From the NCBI RefSeq assembly GCF_001938945.1, contig NZ_MKIO01000019.1:62001-126000 (forward strand): a stretch of 64,000 bases of DNA. The letters are read 5' to 3'. Position 1 is the stretch's first letter, and every line of letters starts with the position of its first letter. Shown here in pieces: positions 46,093 to 55,932 of this stretch. The notes under the pieces were generated by a model. That model ran no database searches, was not told where the DNA came from, and was given only the letters and a program-made list of their open reading frames with translations. The position numbers and the translations under genes were made by a program. The stretch comes from Xaviernesmea rhizosphaerae. Lineage in GTDB: Bacteria > Pseudomonadota > Alphaproteobacteria > Rhizobiales > Rhizobiaceae.

Positions 46093-47009
46093 GGCTTTCG
46101 GCCTCCTGTCAGTTTCACGCGCACGCCGTGCGCCTCTTCGCTTTCCGGCTCCACATGGATGGCGATCTTGGCCGTTGCGTGAACGGCACGGATCGCATCC
46201 TCGATGCGGTCGCAGATCTCATGGGCGGCCCCCACCGTCATCTCGGCGGGCACGACGAGGTGGAAATCGATGAAGATCACCGAGCCGCCCTGCCGGGTCT
46301 TCAGGTCGTGAACGCCGAGCGAGCCGGCGGCATGGGCGGCGATGGCCGCCTTAATCGCCGCTTCCTCGTCCTCCGGCACCGCCCGGTCCATCAGCCCGTC
46401 GACCGAGCGGCTGATGACCTTGGAGCCCTGCATCAGGATGTTGCAGGCGACCAGCACGGCCAGAAGCGGATCGAGCACCGCATAGCCGGTGAGAAAGGCA
46501 AGCGCCAGGCCGATCAGCACGCCGCCTGATGTGACGACGTCGGAGAGGATATGGTGGCCGTCGGCCTCGAGCGCTGGCGAGCGCAGCGCCTTGGCCGCCC
46601 GCATCAGCACGCTCGCCCACACCGCGTTGATGACGCCCGCCACCGCATTGATCGCCAGGCCGAGGAGCGGCGCTTCCGGCAGCTTCGGATCGAAGACCGC
46701 CGGCGCGGCCTCGTAGACAATCATCAGCGCGGCGACGACGATCAGAACGCCCTCGATGACCGCCGAGAAATATTCCGCCTTGTGATGACCGAAGGGATGG
46801 GAGGCGTCCGCGGGCTTGGCGGCATAGGAGACCACCACGAAGGCGATGACGGCCGCGACCACGTTGACGATCGATTCCAGCCCGTCCGAAAGAAGCGCGA
46901 CGGAGCCGGTGACCCACCAGGCCAGCAATTTCAGCCCGAGCACGCCGATCGACAGCGGGATGCCCCAGAAAGCCAGGCGGCGCACCCTGGCGGCGTTGAC
47001 TGCATCCAT
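46089..47009 (-). CDS. Cation diffusion facilitator metal exporter
   Basis: This 306-residue inner-membrane transporter has six helices and CDF metal-site motifs: [11 protein letters not shown] on helix 2, [12 protein letters not shown] on the cytoplasmic loop, and [15 protein letters not shown] on helix 5. A cytoplasmic C-terminal domain of about 90 residues ends HVEPESEEA. It exports zinc, iron, cobalt or manganese. The ATG at 47009 has GAGGA upstream; a longer frame to 47156 is unlikely. Confidence 0.92.
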   Translation of the reverse strand: MDAVNAARVRRLAFWGIPLSIGVLGLKLLAWWVTGSVALLSDGLESIVNVVAAVIAFVVVSYAAKPADASHPFGHHKAEYFSAVIEGVLIVVAALMIVYEAAPAVFDPKLPEAPLLGLAINAVAGVINAVWASVLMRAAKALRSPALEADGHHILSDVVTSGGVLIGLALAFLTGYAVLDPLLAVLVACNILMQGSKVISRSVDGLMDRAVPEDEEAAIKAAIAAHAAGSLGVHDLKTRQGGSVIFIDFHLVVPAEMTVGAAHEICDRIEDAIRAVHATAKIAIHVEPESEEAHGVRVKLTGGRKP

Positions 47010-47347
47010 GGGAAAGTCCTCGAGAAGGTTCAACTCTGTGGCCGCATCGGCGGCCGGTAAAAGGCTGGAGCCATCGTGATGCCGTCCACAGCAGGCAACG
47101 ACAAGCGCCGCTGCGCCCGTCATTCCTGCCAAAGGGAGGAATGACGATGGCGGCACGATCCGGCAAAACCGTCAATTTTCCGCGAAGCGCAAGCCCGCAA
47201 AATGACCGAAGCGACCGACGGCCGCGAGGGCATCGCCCGACAAGGCCGGCTCATAGACCATCAAGACCGGAAAGAAAACCGCGACCCCTGATCGGCCATA
47301 GAAGAGGCGTGACAGAGGGCACCACATCAGCACGCAGCGAAAGATGG
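47010..47347. other. Intergenic region between the GNAT and CDF genes
   Basis: These 338 bases separate two leftward genes and should hold the CDF-queF promoter. I see no gene, repeat or strong hairpin. Confidence 0.4.
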
Positions 47348-47866
47348 CTACTCCGCGCTCGCCTCCTCGCGCAGGAGCGCCATCTGGATGGCGTCGATGA
47401 AGCGGCCGTCGATCAGGATCGCCTTGCGCGCCAGTCCCTCCTCGCGGAAGCCGACCTTGCAGTAAAGGGCTGCCGCGCGCGGATTGTCATGATGGCATTC
47501 GAGTTCGATGCGCGACAGCCCGGCCTCCCAGCCCGCTGCGATCGTGCGCAGGATCAAGCGCCGGCCAAGACCGCGATCGCGAAATCCGGGGAGGATGCCT
47601 ATGCCGAGAATGCCGCAATGGGCCCGCGTCGGCCGGTCCACGCGGCGGATATCACACCAGCCGACCACCTGCCCCTGCGCCAACGCCACCATCTGCGGAT
47701 GGCCGCTGGCGATGTTGTCGCGCACGAAGGCGCGGGTGCTCTCCAGCGGCGGCGCCTCGAGAAAGGTCAGATAAAGCCGCTCGCGCGCAACAATGTCGAG
47801 AGCCTTGTGAAAGCCCTCGACATGGTCCTCGCGGATCGGCTCGATCGTGATCCCATCATCGGCCAC
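47348..47866 (-). CDS. GNAT-family N-acetyltransferase
   Basis: This 172-residue protein has GNAT motif A in LGIGILPGFRDRGLGRRLI (about residues 87-105), and a RimJ/L-like ending. It lies five bases after trpE(G) on the same strand, so it is probably co-transcribed with it and shares its attenuation control. The substrate is unknown; an amino acid or its derivative is possible from context only. Confidence 0.87.
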   Translation of the reverse strand: MADDGITIEPIREDHVEGFHKALDIVARERLYLTFLEAPPLESTRAFVRDNIASGHPQMVALAQGQVVGWCDIRRVDRPTRAHCGILGIGILPGFRDRGLGRRLILRTIAAGWEAGLSRIELECHHDNPRAAALYCKVGFREEGLARKAILIDGRFIDAIQMALLREEASAE

Positions 47867-47871
47867 GAAGC

Positions 47872-50061
47872 TCAGGCCGCCTTGACCTTCGCCCGCTTGG
47901 CCAGATGCGCCACCACATTCTCGATCATCCGCATACCGGCATCATGGCCGAGCGTCATGATCGATTCCGGGTGGAACTGCACCGCGGCGATCGGCTCCTT
48001 GACATGCTCGATGCCCATGATCGTCCCGTCCTCGCTTTCGGCGGTGATCATGAAATCGCGCGGCAGGGTGGAAGGATCGGCGAAGATCGAGTGGTAGCGC
48101 CCGACCGTCACCTCCTTGCCCAGGCCGGAAAAGACCAGGCCGGGCTCCAGCACGCGGATGCGCGAGGGCTTGCCATGCATGGGCACGGCAAGCTGGCGCA
48201 GGTCGCCGCCATAGGCTTCGGCCAGCGCCTGCAGGCCCAGGCACACGCCGAAGATCGGCAGCTCGCGCGCGCGCGCCTTCTTGATCGTCGCCTTGCAGTC
48301 GAAATCCTTCGGGCGGCCGGGACCGGGCGAGAGCACGACCAGATCCGGCTTGACGCTGTCGAACACCTCCTCCGGCACCGGCGTGCGCACGGTGACGACG
48401 GTGGCGCCGGTCTGGCGGAAATAGTTGGCCAGCGTATGGACGAAGCTGTCCTCATGGTCGATCAGCAGGATCTTCACGCCGGCGCCGACGGGGGCGACAT
48501 CGCGGGCGATCTTGTCGCGGTTTCCGGTCTTGGCATCACGAATGGCGGCGATCATAGCGGAGGCCTTCAGTTCGGTTTCGGCTTCTTCCTCGTCCGGATT
48601 GGAATCGTTGAGCAGCGTGGCGCCGGCGCGCACCTCGGCAATACCGTCCTTGATGCGCACGGTGCGCAGCGTCAGGCCGGTGTTCATGTCGCCATTGAAG
48701 CCGACCATGCCGACCGCGCCGCCATACCAGGCGCGCGGGCTCTTCTCATGGCTTTCGATGAATCGCATGGCCCAGAGCTTCGGCGCGCCTGTTACGGTCA
48801 CCGCCCAGGCATGGCTGAGGAAGCCGTCAAAGGCATCCATGCCGTCGCGCAGGCGTCCCTCGATATGGTCCACCGTGTGGATCAGGCGCGAATACATCTC
48901 GATCTGGCGACGGCCGATGACCTTGACCGAGCCCGGCTCGCACACCCGGCTCTTGTCGTTGCGATCGACGTCGGAGCACATGGTCAGCTCGGACTCGTCT
49001 TTCTTGGAATTCAAGAGCTTGAGGATCTGCTCGCTATCGGCGATCGGATCCTCGCCGCGCTTGATCGTGCCGGAGATCGGGCAGGTCTCGATCCGCCGGC
49101 CCGAGACGCGCACGAACATCTCCGGCGAGGCACCGACCAGATATTCCTGCACCCCAAGATTGATGAAGAAGGAATAGGGCGAGGGATTGATCGCCTTCAA
49201 GCGGTTGGAGATCTCCGAGGGGCGGCTGTCGCAGCGCTCGAAGAACTTCTGGCCCGGCACCACCTCGAACAGGTCGCCCCGGCGGAAGCTCTCCTTGGCC
49301 TTGGTGACAAGCTCGGCATATTCGCCAGGACGGTGATCGCCATGGGGCGGAATGCTGTCCACCGTGCGGAAAGGCTCGGGCGCCACGTCGCCGTCCCTGC
49401 CTTCGGTCGTCAGATCCCCCTTGGCGAAATCATAGCGGTCGATCCAGGCCTTGGCGGCATAATGGTCGACGACAAGGATCTCGTCGGGCAGAAACAGCAC
49501 CATGTCGCGCTGGTCGTCGGGACGCTTCAGCTTCAGTTCGATCGCGTCGAACTGGAAGGCGAGATCATAGCCGAAGGCGCCATAGAGACCGAGGCTCGCA
49601 TCCTCGGGCGAGAAGAACAGGCCGGTAATCGCACGCAGCACCGTGAAGACGGTCGGCATCTTCGAGCGCTCTTCCTCGGTGAAGACGCGGGTCGGCGGAT
49701 CGATGGTGAGATCGAGGCGCCGCGCCGTGCGCGCGCCGAGCGTCACATCGTCCGTGCCCTCAAGATGGGCGGCGATGAGTTCCAGCAGCACCTCGCCCCG
49801 CTCATTATAGGCCTCGATCCACAGCGCGCGGCCGAAAGACGAGATGCCGAGCGGCGGATCGACAATGGCCGTGTCCCAGCGTGTGTAGCGCCCAGGATAT
49901 TCGTAATTGGAGGAAAAGACCGCGCCGCGGCGCTCGTCGAGCTGGTCGACATAACGGGCGATCGACGTGCCATAGGCCGCCTCGCGCCGGCGGCGGGTGA
50001 CGGCGATGCCGCCCTTGGTCTGATAGGCCTCGCCACCATCGGCCAGAATAGTCGTCGCCAT
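47872..50061 (-). CDS. trpE(G): Anthranilate synthase, fused TrpE-TrpG
   Basis: This fused enzyme converts chorismate and glutamine to anthranilate, the first step of tryptophan synthesis. Residues about 1-510 are the TrpE half ([40 protein letters not shown]). Residues about 530-729 are the glutamine amidotransferase half, with nucleophile Cys in [11 protein letters not shown] and the His/Glu pair in VQFHPESIM. The 729 residues match the rhizobial fused form. The start at 50061 gives [12 protein letters not shown] leader peptide and terminator lie upstream. Confidence 0.96.
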   Translation of the reverse strand: MATTILADGGEAYQTKGGIAVTRRRREAAYGTSIARYVDQLDERRGAVFSSNYEYPGRYTRWDTAIVDPPLGISSFGRALWIEAYNERGEVLLELIAAHLEGTDDVTLGARTARRLDLTIDPPTRVFTEEERSKMPTVFTVLRAITGLFFSPEDASLGLYGAFGYDLAFQFDAIELKLKRPDDQRDMVLFLPDEILVVDHYAAKAWIDRYDFAKGDLTTEGRDGDVAPEPFRTVDSIPPHGDHRPGEYAELVTKAKESFRRGDLFEVVPGQKFFERCDSRPSEISNRLKAINPSPYSFFINLGVQEYLVGASPEMFVRVSGRRIETCPISGTIKRGEDPIADSEQILKLLNSKKDESELTMCSDVDRNDKSRVCEPGSVKVIGRRQIEMYSRLIHTVDHIEGRLRDGMDAFDGFLSHAWAVTVTGAPKLWAMRFIESHEKSPRAWYGGAVGMVGFNGDMNTGLTLRTVRIKDGIAEVRAGATLLNDSNPDEEEAETELKASAMIAAIRDAKTGNRDKIARDVAPVGAGVKILLIDHEDSFVHTLANYFRQTGATVVTVRTPVPEEVFDSVKPDLVVLSPGPGRPKDFDCKATIKKARARELPIFGVCLGLQALAEAYGGDLRQLAVPMHGKPSRIRVLEPGLVFSGLGKEVTVGRYHSIFADPSTLPRDFMITAESEDGTIMGIEHVKEPIAAVQFHPESIMTLGHDAGMRMIENVVAHLAKRAKVKAA

Positions 50062-50111
50062 GTGCTTCACTCGCTCCGTTCGGCCCGGTTTCGCGCTGCG
50101 GCTTGACTATG

Positions 50112-50142
50112 AAAAAAGCCGCCTCGAATGTTCGGGCGGCTT
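50112..50142 (-). terminator. trp attenuator terminator
   Basis: Read leftward, AGCCGCC (50141-50135) and GGCGGCT (50123-50117) form a stem followed by a run of six T. It lies between the trpL stop and trpE(G), as in the known rhizobial trp attenuator. Confidence 0.88.
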
Positions 50143-50189
50143 GTCGTCTCAATCACGCATCTTACACGCATGAGGGGTCGAGGCCGCTT

Positions 50190-50234
50190 TCAGCGGACCC
50201 ACCACCAGTTCATGCTCTCAGAAACCTTGCTCAT
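50190..50234 (-). CDS. trpL: trp leader peptide
   Basis: This 14-codon peptide, MSKVSESMNWWWVR, has three adjacent tryptophan codons and a stop at the edge of a small hairpin. The length equals that of the S. meliloti trp leader. When tryptophan-tRNA is short, ribosomes stall on the Trp codons and prevent terminator formation. In S. meliloti the released attenuated RNA (rnTrpL) also acts in trans, which may hold here. Confidence 0.93.
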   Translation of the reverse strand: MSKVSESMNWWWVR

Positions 50235-50241
50235 GGCGGTT

Positions 50242-50270
50242 CTTCTACACCGGGATGCGATCAGGCGCAA
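50242..50270 (-). promoter_or_regulatory. Promoter of trpL
   Basis: Leftward TTGCGC (50270-50265) and TAGAAG (50247-50242) are 17 bases apart. The trpL ATG starts eight bases after the -10 element, which predicts a leaderless leader transcript, as in S. meliloti. Confidence 0.65.
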
Positions 50271-50394
50271 GATCGCCGCTTGCGCCGGCAAACGCGGTTT
50301 TGCCGCCGCGGACAGAGGCATCGGACGGACGATCGTCAAAGCCCGATGCACTGAATTTATTGCCGAGCCCCTGAAGCCAACCCGGTGCAATGCC

Positions 50395-51768
50395 CTATTC
50401 CGCCGGTGCCGCGTGCCTGCGCATCACGCTGACAGTGACGAACCACAGCACCACGCCGAGCGCCAGGAGCGCACCGGCAATGACATATTGCACCGGGTCG
50501 CGCCCCGTCCATGGGCCGGCGAAGAAGACGCAGCTCAGCGTACCCAGAACCGGGAGGATCGTCGGCGTGCGGAAATGCTTGTGGCGCACGGGATCGCGCC
50601 GGAGCACGAGAACGGCCACGTTGACGATGGCGAAGACGCAGAGCAAGAGCAGCGCGGTCGTGCCGCCCAGCGCCGGAACGCTGCCCGCGAAGACGATCAG
50701 CGCCAGCGCAATGGCGCTGGTGAAGAGGATGGCGACATAGGGCGTGCGCCGGCCGGAATGCACCCGGCCGAGAACGGCGGGCAGAACCGCCTCGCGCGCC
50801 ATGCCATAGATCAGCCGGCTCGCCATCATCATGTTGATCAGCGCCGAATTGGCCACCGCGAACATGGTGATGATGGCGAAGATGCCGATCGGGAAGCCCG
50901 GCGCGCCGGCCTGCACGACCTTCAGCAGCGGCGTCTCGCCCTCGCCGAGCTCTGCCGCCGGCACCAGTGTGATCGCCGAGACGGCCACCAGAACATAGAT
51001 GATGCCCGTCAGGATCAGGCCCGCCAGCAGCACCTTCGGGAAGATGCGGCTCGGATCCTTGCACTCCTCGGCCATGTTGACCGAATCCTCAAAGCCGACC
51101 ATGGCGAAGAAGGCGAGCGAGGTGGCGGCCACCACGGAGAAGAACAGGCTCGTGTCGCCGGGTGTTTCAAAGACGAAGGCGCGCGAAACGTCGCCCTGCC
51201 CGCCGAAGATCGCATAGGCGCCGATGCCGATGATCAGCAGCAGCCCGCTGAGCTCGACCACGGTCAGCACCACATTCATCTTCACGCTCTCGCCGACGCC
51301 GCGGAAATTGACGAGGCCGACCAGCGCCAGGAACAGCGCGGCGACAAGCGTCACGCCGATCGTGCCCGCATCGAGGCCGACGGTGGCAGCGAAATTGGCG
51401 GCAAAGGCGCGCGAAGCGGTCGAGGCCGAGGTAATGCCGGAGGACATGACCGCAAAGGCGACGATGAAGGTGAGGAAATGGATGCCGAATGCCTTGTGCG
51501 TATAGAGCGCGGCGCCGGCGGCCTTGGGATATTTGGTGACCAGCTCGAGATAGCTGAAGGCCGTCAGCAGGGCGACGAGGAAAGCGATCAGGAAAGGCAG
51601 CCAGACCACACCCCCGACCTTCTGGGCCACTTGCCCCGTCAGCGCATAGATGCCGGTTCCGAGAATGTCGCCGACGATGAAGAGCAGCAGGAGACCGGGG
51701 CCCATCACCCGCTTCAGCTCGCCCGCCTCCTCGCCCGCTCCAGTCAGATGCAGCTGCCGCTCGCCCAT
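50395..51768 (-). CDS. APC-superfamily amino acid permease
   Basis: This 457-residue membrane protein has about 12 helices and the APC pattern: LLLLFIVGDILGTGIYALTG (helix 1), YLELVTKYPKAAGAALYTHKAFG, FFAMVGFEDSVNMAEECKDPSR (helix 6 and loop) and SRLIYGMAREAVLP. It probably imports an amino acid or polyamine with protons. It lies upstream of trpL on the same strand, but trpL has its own promoter, so control by tryptophan is not implied. Confidence 0.9.
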   Translation of the reverse strand: MGERQLHLTGAGEEAGELKRVMGPGLLLLFIVGDILGTGIYALTGQVAQKVGGVVWLPFLIAFLVALLTAFSYLELVTKYPKAAGAALYTHKAFGIHFLTFIVAFAVMSSGITSASTASRAFAANFAATVGLDAGTIGVTLVAALFLALVGLVNFRGVGESVKMNVVLTVVELSGLLLIIGIGAYAIFGGQGDVSRAFVFETPGDTSLFFSVVAATSLAFFAMVGFEDSVNMAEECKDPSRIFPKVLLAGLILTGIIYVLVAVSAITLVPAAELGEGETPLLKVVQAGAPGFPIGIFAIITMFAVANSALINMMMASRLIYGMAREAVLPAVLGRVHSGRRTPYVAILFTSAIALALIVFAGSVPALGGTTALLLLCVFAIVNVAVLVLRRDPVRHKHFRTPTILPVLGTLSCVFFAGPWTGRDPVQYVIAGALLALGVVLWFVTVSVMRRHAAPAE

Positions 51769-52030
51769 CGCCCGTCCCTCCCGACATGAACACTGGAATT
51801 GCAGCTAGCGCGGGGGATCGGGATGGGAAGGGAGCAGAGCACCGGTCAAAATTGCAACGGCACAGACAGATGCTGGTCAAAACTCGCCGGCGGCGGCGAA
51901 CATGCGACATAAGGAGTCGCGGACGCGGCGGCATGGGAAACCTGACCCCCTAAACTGCTCATCAACATCAGCACGCTTGAGTTGGCGAAGAATTGATGAT
52001 TGGCTAACCAGAGATGAGAAGGGGAATAGC

Positions 52031-52987
52031 ATGCGCATCCTTAGCAGACAGACCGTGATCCGGGCCCTGGCCCTCTCGCTTGCCGCCGCCTGCGCCGCGC
52101 CGGCCTTGGCCGCCGAGCCGAAGAACTGTGGCACCGTCCGTTTCTCCGATGTCGGATGGACGGACATTACGGCGACGACCGCCACCGTGGCCGCCATCGT
52201 CGAGGCACTCGGCTACAAGGCCGACATCAAGGTGCTCTCGGTTCCGGTCACCTATCAGTCGATGAAGAACAAGGACATCGACGTCTTCCTCGGCAACTGG
52301 ATGCCGGCGCAGGAAAAGGACGTCACCCCCTACCTCAAGGAGAAGACGGTCGATTCGCTCGGCGTCAATCTGGAAGGCGCGAAGTATACGCTCGCCACCA
52401 ATGCCAAGGGCGCCGCCCTCGGCATCAAGGACTTTTCCGACATCGGCAAGCACAAGGACGCGCTTGACGGCAAGATCTATGGCATCGAGCCGGGCAATGA
52501 CGGCAACCGCCTCGTCATGTCGCTGATCGACAAGAAGGAAATGGGCATGGGCGGCATGGAGCTTGTCGAAAGCTCCGAACAGGGCATGCTGGCCCAGGTC
52601 GCCCGCGCGGACAAGGCCGGCAAGCCGGTGGTCTTCCTCGGCTGGGAACCGCACCCGATGAACACCACCTTCAAGATGACCTATCTGACCGGCGGCGATG
52701 CCACCTTCGGCCCGAATTTCGGCGGCGCCACCGTCTATACGAACACCCGTGCCGGCTACGTCACCGAGTGCCCGAATATCGGCAAGCTCCTGACCAACCT
52801 CAAGTTCACGCTGGGGATGGAAAACCAGATCATGGGCAAGATCCTCAACGACAGCGAAGAACCGGCCAAGGCCGCCAAGGAGTGGCTGAAGGCCAATCCG
52901 AAAGCTGTCGAGCCCTGGCTGGTCGGCGTGACCACCAAGGATGGCGGGGACGCGATGAAGGCCGTCAAGGGCGAACTGGGCCTTTAA
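52031..52987 (+). CDS. choX: Choline ABC transporter, substrate-binding protein
   Basis: This 318-residue periplasmic protein has a signal peptide (ALALSLAAACAAPALA, cut near residue 28), followed by a ChoX/OpuAC-type binding domain: KNCGTVRFSDVGWTDITATTA, DVFLGNWMPAQEKD, YGIEPGNDGNR and GWEPHPMN with aromatic residues suited to bind the trimethylammonium group. It would deliver choline to ChoWV for use as an osmoprotectant precursor or carbon source. The ATG at 52031 has GGGG in AAGGGGAA upstream. A large gap and hairpins separate it from choW. Confidence 0.94.
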   Translation: MRILSRQTVIRALALSLAAACAAPALAAEPKNCGTVRFSDVGWTDITATTATVAAIVEALGYKADIKVLSVPVTYQSMKNKDIDVFLGNWMPAQEKDVTPYLKEKTVDSLGVNLEGAKYTLATNAKGAALGIKDFSDIGKHKDALDGKIYGIEPGNDGNRLVMSLIDKKEMGMGGMELVESSEQGMLAQVARADKAGKPVVFLGWEPHPMNTTFKMTYLTGGDATFGPNFGGATVYTNTRAGYVTECPNIGKLLTNLKFTLGMENQIMGKILNDSEEPAKAAKEWLKANPKAVEPWLVGVTTKDGGDAMKAVKGELGL

Positions 52988-53072
52988 GGCCGCCTTGCGC
53001 AGGCAAACCCGGGATGGCGGGCCTCTTTCGAAGCCGTCCATGCCTCGCAATGCGCGCGCATCCGGGCAAAAC

Positions 53073-53122
53073 AGCCCCAGGTGCCTGTCTCGGTCCATCG
53101 ACCGAGGCAGGGCACCAGGGCT
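53073..53122 (+). terminator. Long hairpin after choX
   Basis: The arms 53073-53095 and 53100-53122 are nearly complementary over about 23 bases, with a CATC loop. No T tract follows, so it may partly stop transcription or protect the choX 3' end from decay. Confidence 0.55.
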
Positions 53123-53218
53123 TGAAGCGAGCTGATAGCATCCTGCGCCGCAGCATCTGTACGCGGGGTTTGTTGACATTAAAGACGGCGAAACCCGCCC
53201 AGAGGACGGGCAGGCTGT

Positions 53219-53240
53219 GCTATGGCCAACCGGCCATAGC
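53219..53240. repeat. Perfect nine-base inverted repeat before choW
   Basis: GCTATGGCC (53219-53227) and GGCCATAGC (53232-53240) flank AACC. It could be an operator, or a hairpin in the choXWV message; TTTT follows a few bases later (53247-53250). Confidence 0.6.
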
Positions 53241-53510
53241 GTCATCTTTTCTGGGTCCGCGCTTCGCTCCGCAGATGCCATCCGGCCCGTCCTGGCCATT
53301 CGGCCTGCACGCATCGGACCGGAAAGCGGGGCCCGTTCCGGGATAAGCCGATGCAGGAACAGAGAACCAGAGCAGCGTCTACCTATGAGGTTCAGTCCGG
53401 TGCTCTCGCTTGTCAGCCGGAGGCGCCAGAACATCACGGTCGCGCGTGGCGCAGGCAGGCATCGCCATCGACGGCGCGCCTATCAATTGCAACCCAAAGT
53501 TTCAACAAAG

Positions 53511-54368
53511 ATGGACTTTAAGCCGGTGGATTTTCTAACGGAACATCGTGTCCCGATCGGCCTCGCCGCCAAGGCGTTCGTCGATTGGCTGACGACCAAT
53601 TTCGAGCTGTTCTTTCAGCAGCTCTCCAATCTGCTGCTGGCCGTCGTCAATGCGCTGCTGTTCGTGCTGCAGACGCCGCATCCGCTGATCGTGGTGGCGG
53701 CCGTCACGGGCCTGTCCTGGTGGCTGCGCCGCTCGGTCGGCATCACGCTGTTCACGCTGTTCGGCCTGCTGTTGATCATCAACCAGGGCTACTGGAAGGA
53801 AACCACACAGACGCTCGCGCTGGTGCTCGCCGCCAGCGCCGTCTCCATGGCCGTCGGCATTCCGCTGGGCATTGCCGCCGCCCGCCGCGCCTGGTTCTAT
53901 GCCTTCCTGAGGCCGGTGCTCGATCTCATGCAGACGATCCCGACCTTCGTCTATCTGATCCCGGCCCTGATCCTCTTCGGGCTCGGCATGGTGCCGGGCC
54001 TGATCGCCACCGTCATCTTCGCCATTCCCGCGCCGATCCGGCTGACGCGGTTGGGCATCATTTCCACGCCGCCGTCACTGGTGGAAGCCGCCGTCTCCTT
54101 CGGCGCCACCCAGGGCCAGGTGCTGCGCAAGATCGAGCTGCCCTTCGCCATGCCGCAGATCATGGCCGGCCTGACGCAGACGATCATGCTCTCGCTGTCG
54201 ATGGTGGTCATCGCCGCCCTGGTAGGGGCTGACGGTCTCGGCGTGCCGGTGCTGCGCGCGCTGAATACGGTGAACGTCGCCAAAGGCTTCGAGGCCGGCC
54301 TGTGCATCGTCATCCTGGCCATCATTCTCGACCGGCTGTTCAGATCCTCCGACGCGGGAGACGCGTGA
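53511..54368 (+). CDS. choW: Choline ABC transporter, permease
   Basis: This 285-residue membrane protein has the binding-protein-dependent permease domain (about residues 90-275). It includes the ATPase-contact EAA-like loop around LVEAAVSFGATQGQVLRKIELPFAMPQI (two parts, about 190-217), as in ProW/OpuAB. The N-terminal region resembles ChoW (AKAFVDWLTTNFELFFQ). The start at 53511 has a poor ribosome site; homology supports it. The stop overlaps choV by one base (TGATG). Confidence 0.92.
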   Translation: MDFKPVDFLTEHRVPIGLAAKAFVDWLTTNFELFFQQLSNLLLAVVNALLFVLQTPHPLIVVAAVTGLSWWLRRSVGITLFTLFGLLLIINQGYWKETTQTLALVLAASAVSMAVGIPLGIAAARRAWFYAFLRPVLDLMQTIPTFVYLIPALILFGLGMVPGLIATVIFAIPAPIRLTRLGIISTPPSLVEAAVSFGATQGQVLRKIELPFAMPQIMAGLTQTIMLSLSMVVIAALVGADGLGVPVLRALNTVNVAKGFEAGLCIVILAIILDRLFRSSDAGDA

Positions 54369-55423
54369 TGAACGATGCAGTGATTTTCGGCAATGTCGAC
54401 ATCGTCTTCGGCGAGCGGCCCGAGCGTGCTCTGGCCATGGTCGATCAGGGCAAGACCCGCGACGAGGTGAGCGCCGCCACCGGACTGGTGCTGGGCGTCG
54501 CCGGCGCCTCGCTCACCGTGCACGAGGGCGAGATTCTCGTGCTGATGGGCCTGTCGGGCTCGGGCAAATCCACGCTTTTGCGCGCCGTCAACGGGCTGGC
54601 GCCGGTCGTGCGCGGCAATGTCAGCGTGCGCACGGCCAAGGGAACGGCGATCGATCCCTATCGCGCCTCCGCCAAGGCCCTGCGCGATTTCCGCATGCAC
54701 ACGGTGTCCATGGTGTTCCAGCAATTCGCGCTGCTGCCATGGCGCACGGTGGCGGACAATGTCGGCTTCGGGCTGGAACTGGCCGGCGTGCCGGATGGCG
54801 AACGGCGCAAGCGGGTGGGCGAGCAGTTGGATCTCGTCAATCTGACGAAATGGGCCGACCGCAAGGTGCAGGAACTCTCCGGCGGCATGCAACAGCGCGT
54901 GGGCCTCGCCCGCGCCTTCGCCACCGGCGCGCCGATCCTGCTGATGGACGAACCCTTCTCCGCGCTCGATCCGCTGATCCGCACCCGCCTTCAGGATGAG
55001 CTTCTCGAATTCCAGCGCCGGCTAAAGAAGACCATTCTCTTCGTCAGCCATGATCTCGACGAGGCCTTTCGCATCGGCAACCGCATTGCCATCATGGAAG
55101 GCGGACACATCATCCAGTGCGGCACGCCGCAGGAGATCGTCAAGAATCCGGCCAATCAATATGTCGCCGATTTCGTGCAGCATATGAACCCGATCACCAT
55201 GCTGTCGGCACGCGACGTCATGGCGGCCGGCATCGTGACCACGCCGCAGTCGCAGGGCGTGACCGCCACGGCCGCGCCCGAGACGCCGCTGATCGACATT
55301 CTCGACGCGCTGGCGCGCCAGCCGGGCACAATCGGCGTGGTGGAAAACGGCAGCATCATCGGCACGATCGAATCGCGCAACGTGATCGAAGGCCTCACCC
55401 GGCATCGACAGGCGCGCGCATGA
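54368..55423 (+). CDS. choV: Choline ABC transporter, ATP-binding protein
   Basis: This 351-residue ATPase has Walker A GLSGSGKST, the Q-loop VFQQFALLPWRTV, signature LSGGMQQRVGLARA, Walker B ILLMDEPFSALDP and switch VSHDLDEAF. The order and the ProV-like N-terminus (RALAMVDQGKTRDEV) place it in the quaternary amine uptake group. The C-terminal CBS-like part is short, ending at about residue 350. It is translationally coupled to choW and to the next gene. Confidence 0.94.
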   Translation: MNDAVIFGNVDIVFGERPERALAMVDQGKTRDEVSAATGLVLGVAGASLTVHEGEILVLMGLSGSGKSTLLRAVNGLAPVVRGNVSVRTAKGTAIDPYRASAKALRDFRMHTVSMVFQQFALLPWRTVADNVGFGLELAGVPDGERRKRVGEQLDLVNLTKWADRKVQELSGGMQQRVGLARAFATGAPILLMDEPFSALDPLIRTRLQDELLEFQRRLKKTILFVSHDLDEAFRIGNRIAIMEGGHIIQCGTPQEIVKNPANQYVADFVQHMNPITMLSARDVMAAGIVTTPQSQGVTATAAPETPLIDILDALARQPGTIGVVENGSIIGTIESRNVIEGLTRHRQARA

Positions 55424-55932
55424 ACGAGAAGAACCCGACGCCACCTGCGGGGGCGGACGGTTCTCCCGCCGCCCGGGCCGAGGATATCGCTCTGGCGCGC
55501 CGCCTGCTTGCCGATGCGCCGGATGCCGCGCTCGCCGTCCTCGACGACAGCGGCCATCCCTTCGTCAGCCGTGTTCTGGTGGCCACGGACAGGGACGGCA
55601 CGCCGTTCCTGTTCGTCTCCGCCCTCTCGCATCATACGAGAGCGCTCATCCGTGATGGGCGCTGCTCGCTTCTGGTCACCGAAACCGGAAAGGGCGATCC
55701 CCTCGCCCATCCGCGCCTGACCCTCCAGGCGATGGCAGCGCCGGTGGCGCGCGATGCACCGGAGCGGGACCGGCTGCGGCAATACTTTCTCGACCGCCAC
55801 CCGAAATCCGCGCTCTATATCGATTTTCAGGATTTTCTCTTCATCCGGCTGATGCCGATCAAAGGGCATCTCGTGGCGGGGTTCGGCAGCACCGCTATGC
55901 TCACAGCTCACGCAGTTTTGAACGAAACCTAG
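55420..55932 (+). CDS. Pyridoxamine 5'-phosphate oxidase-like (HugZ-type) protein
   Basis: This 170-residue protein has the split-barrel flavin fold pattern of HugZ and related proteins: ALAVLDDSGHPFVSRVLVAT, FLFVSALSHHTRALIRDGRCSLLV, then KGHLVAGFG near the end. HugZ proteins bind FMN or degrade haem in other bacteria. Its ATG overlaps the choV stop (ATGA), so it is co-translated with the choline transporter. That link is unusual, and the role here is unknown. Confidence 0.8.
   Translation: MNEKNPTPPAGADGSPAARAEDIALARRLLADAPDAALAVLDDSGHPFVSRVLVATDRDGTPFLFVSALSHHTRALIRDGRCSLLVTETGKGDPLAHPRLTLQAMAAPVARDAPERDRLRQYFLDRHPKSALYIDFQDFLFIRLMPIKGHLVAGFGSTAMLTAHAVLNET

Larger units (their letters stand above)
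52988..53510. other. choX-choW intergenic region with two hairpins
   Basis: These 523 bases lie inside a transporter operon that is usually compact. They contain a long imperfect stem (53073-53122) and a perfect short one (53219-53240), but no protein-like frame. A TTGACA at about 53174 could mark an internal promoter, although no clear -10 follows at 16-18 bases. Confidence 0.5.

Noticed and set aside
47905..50106. 733-codon open frame opposite trpE(G)
   Set aside because: Antisense shadow of a well-identified enzyme.
53217..53510. N-terminal extension of choW from 53217
   Set aside because: The extra 98 residues are Arg-rich without similarity to permeases and run through a hairpin; the family start is at 53511.
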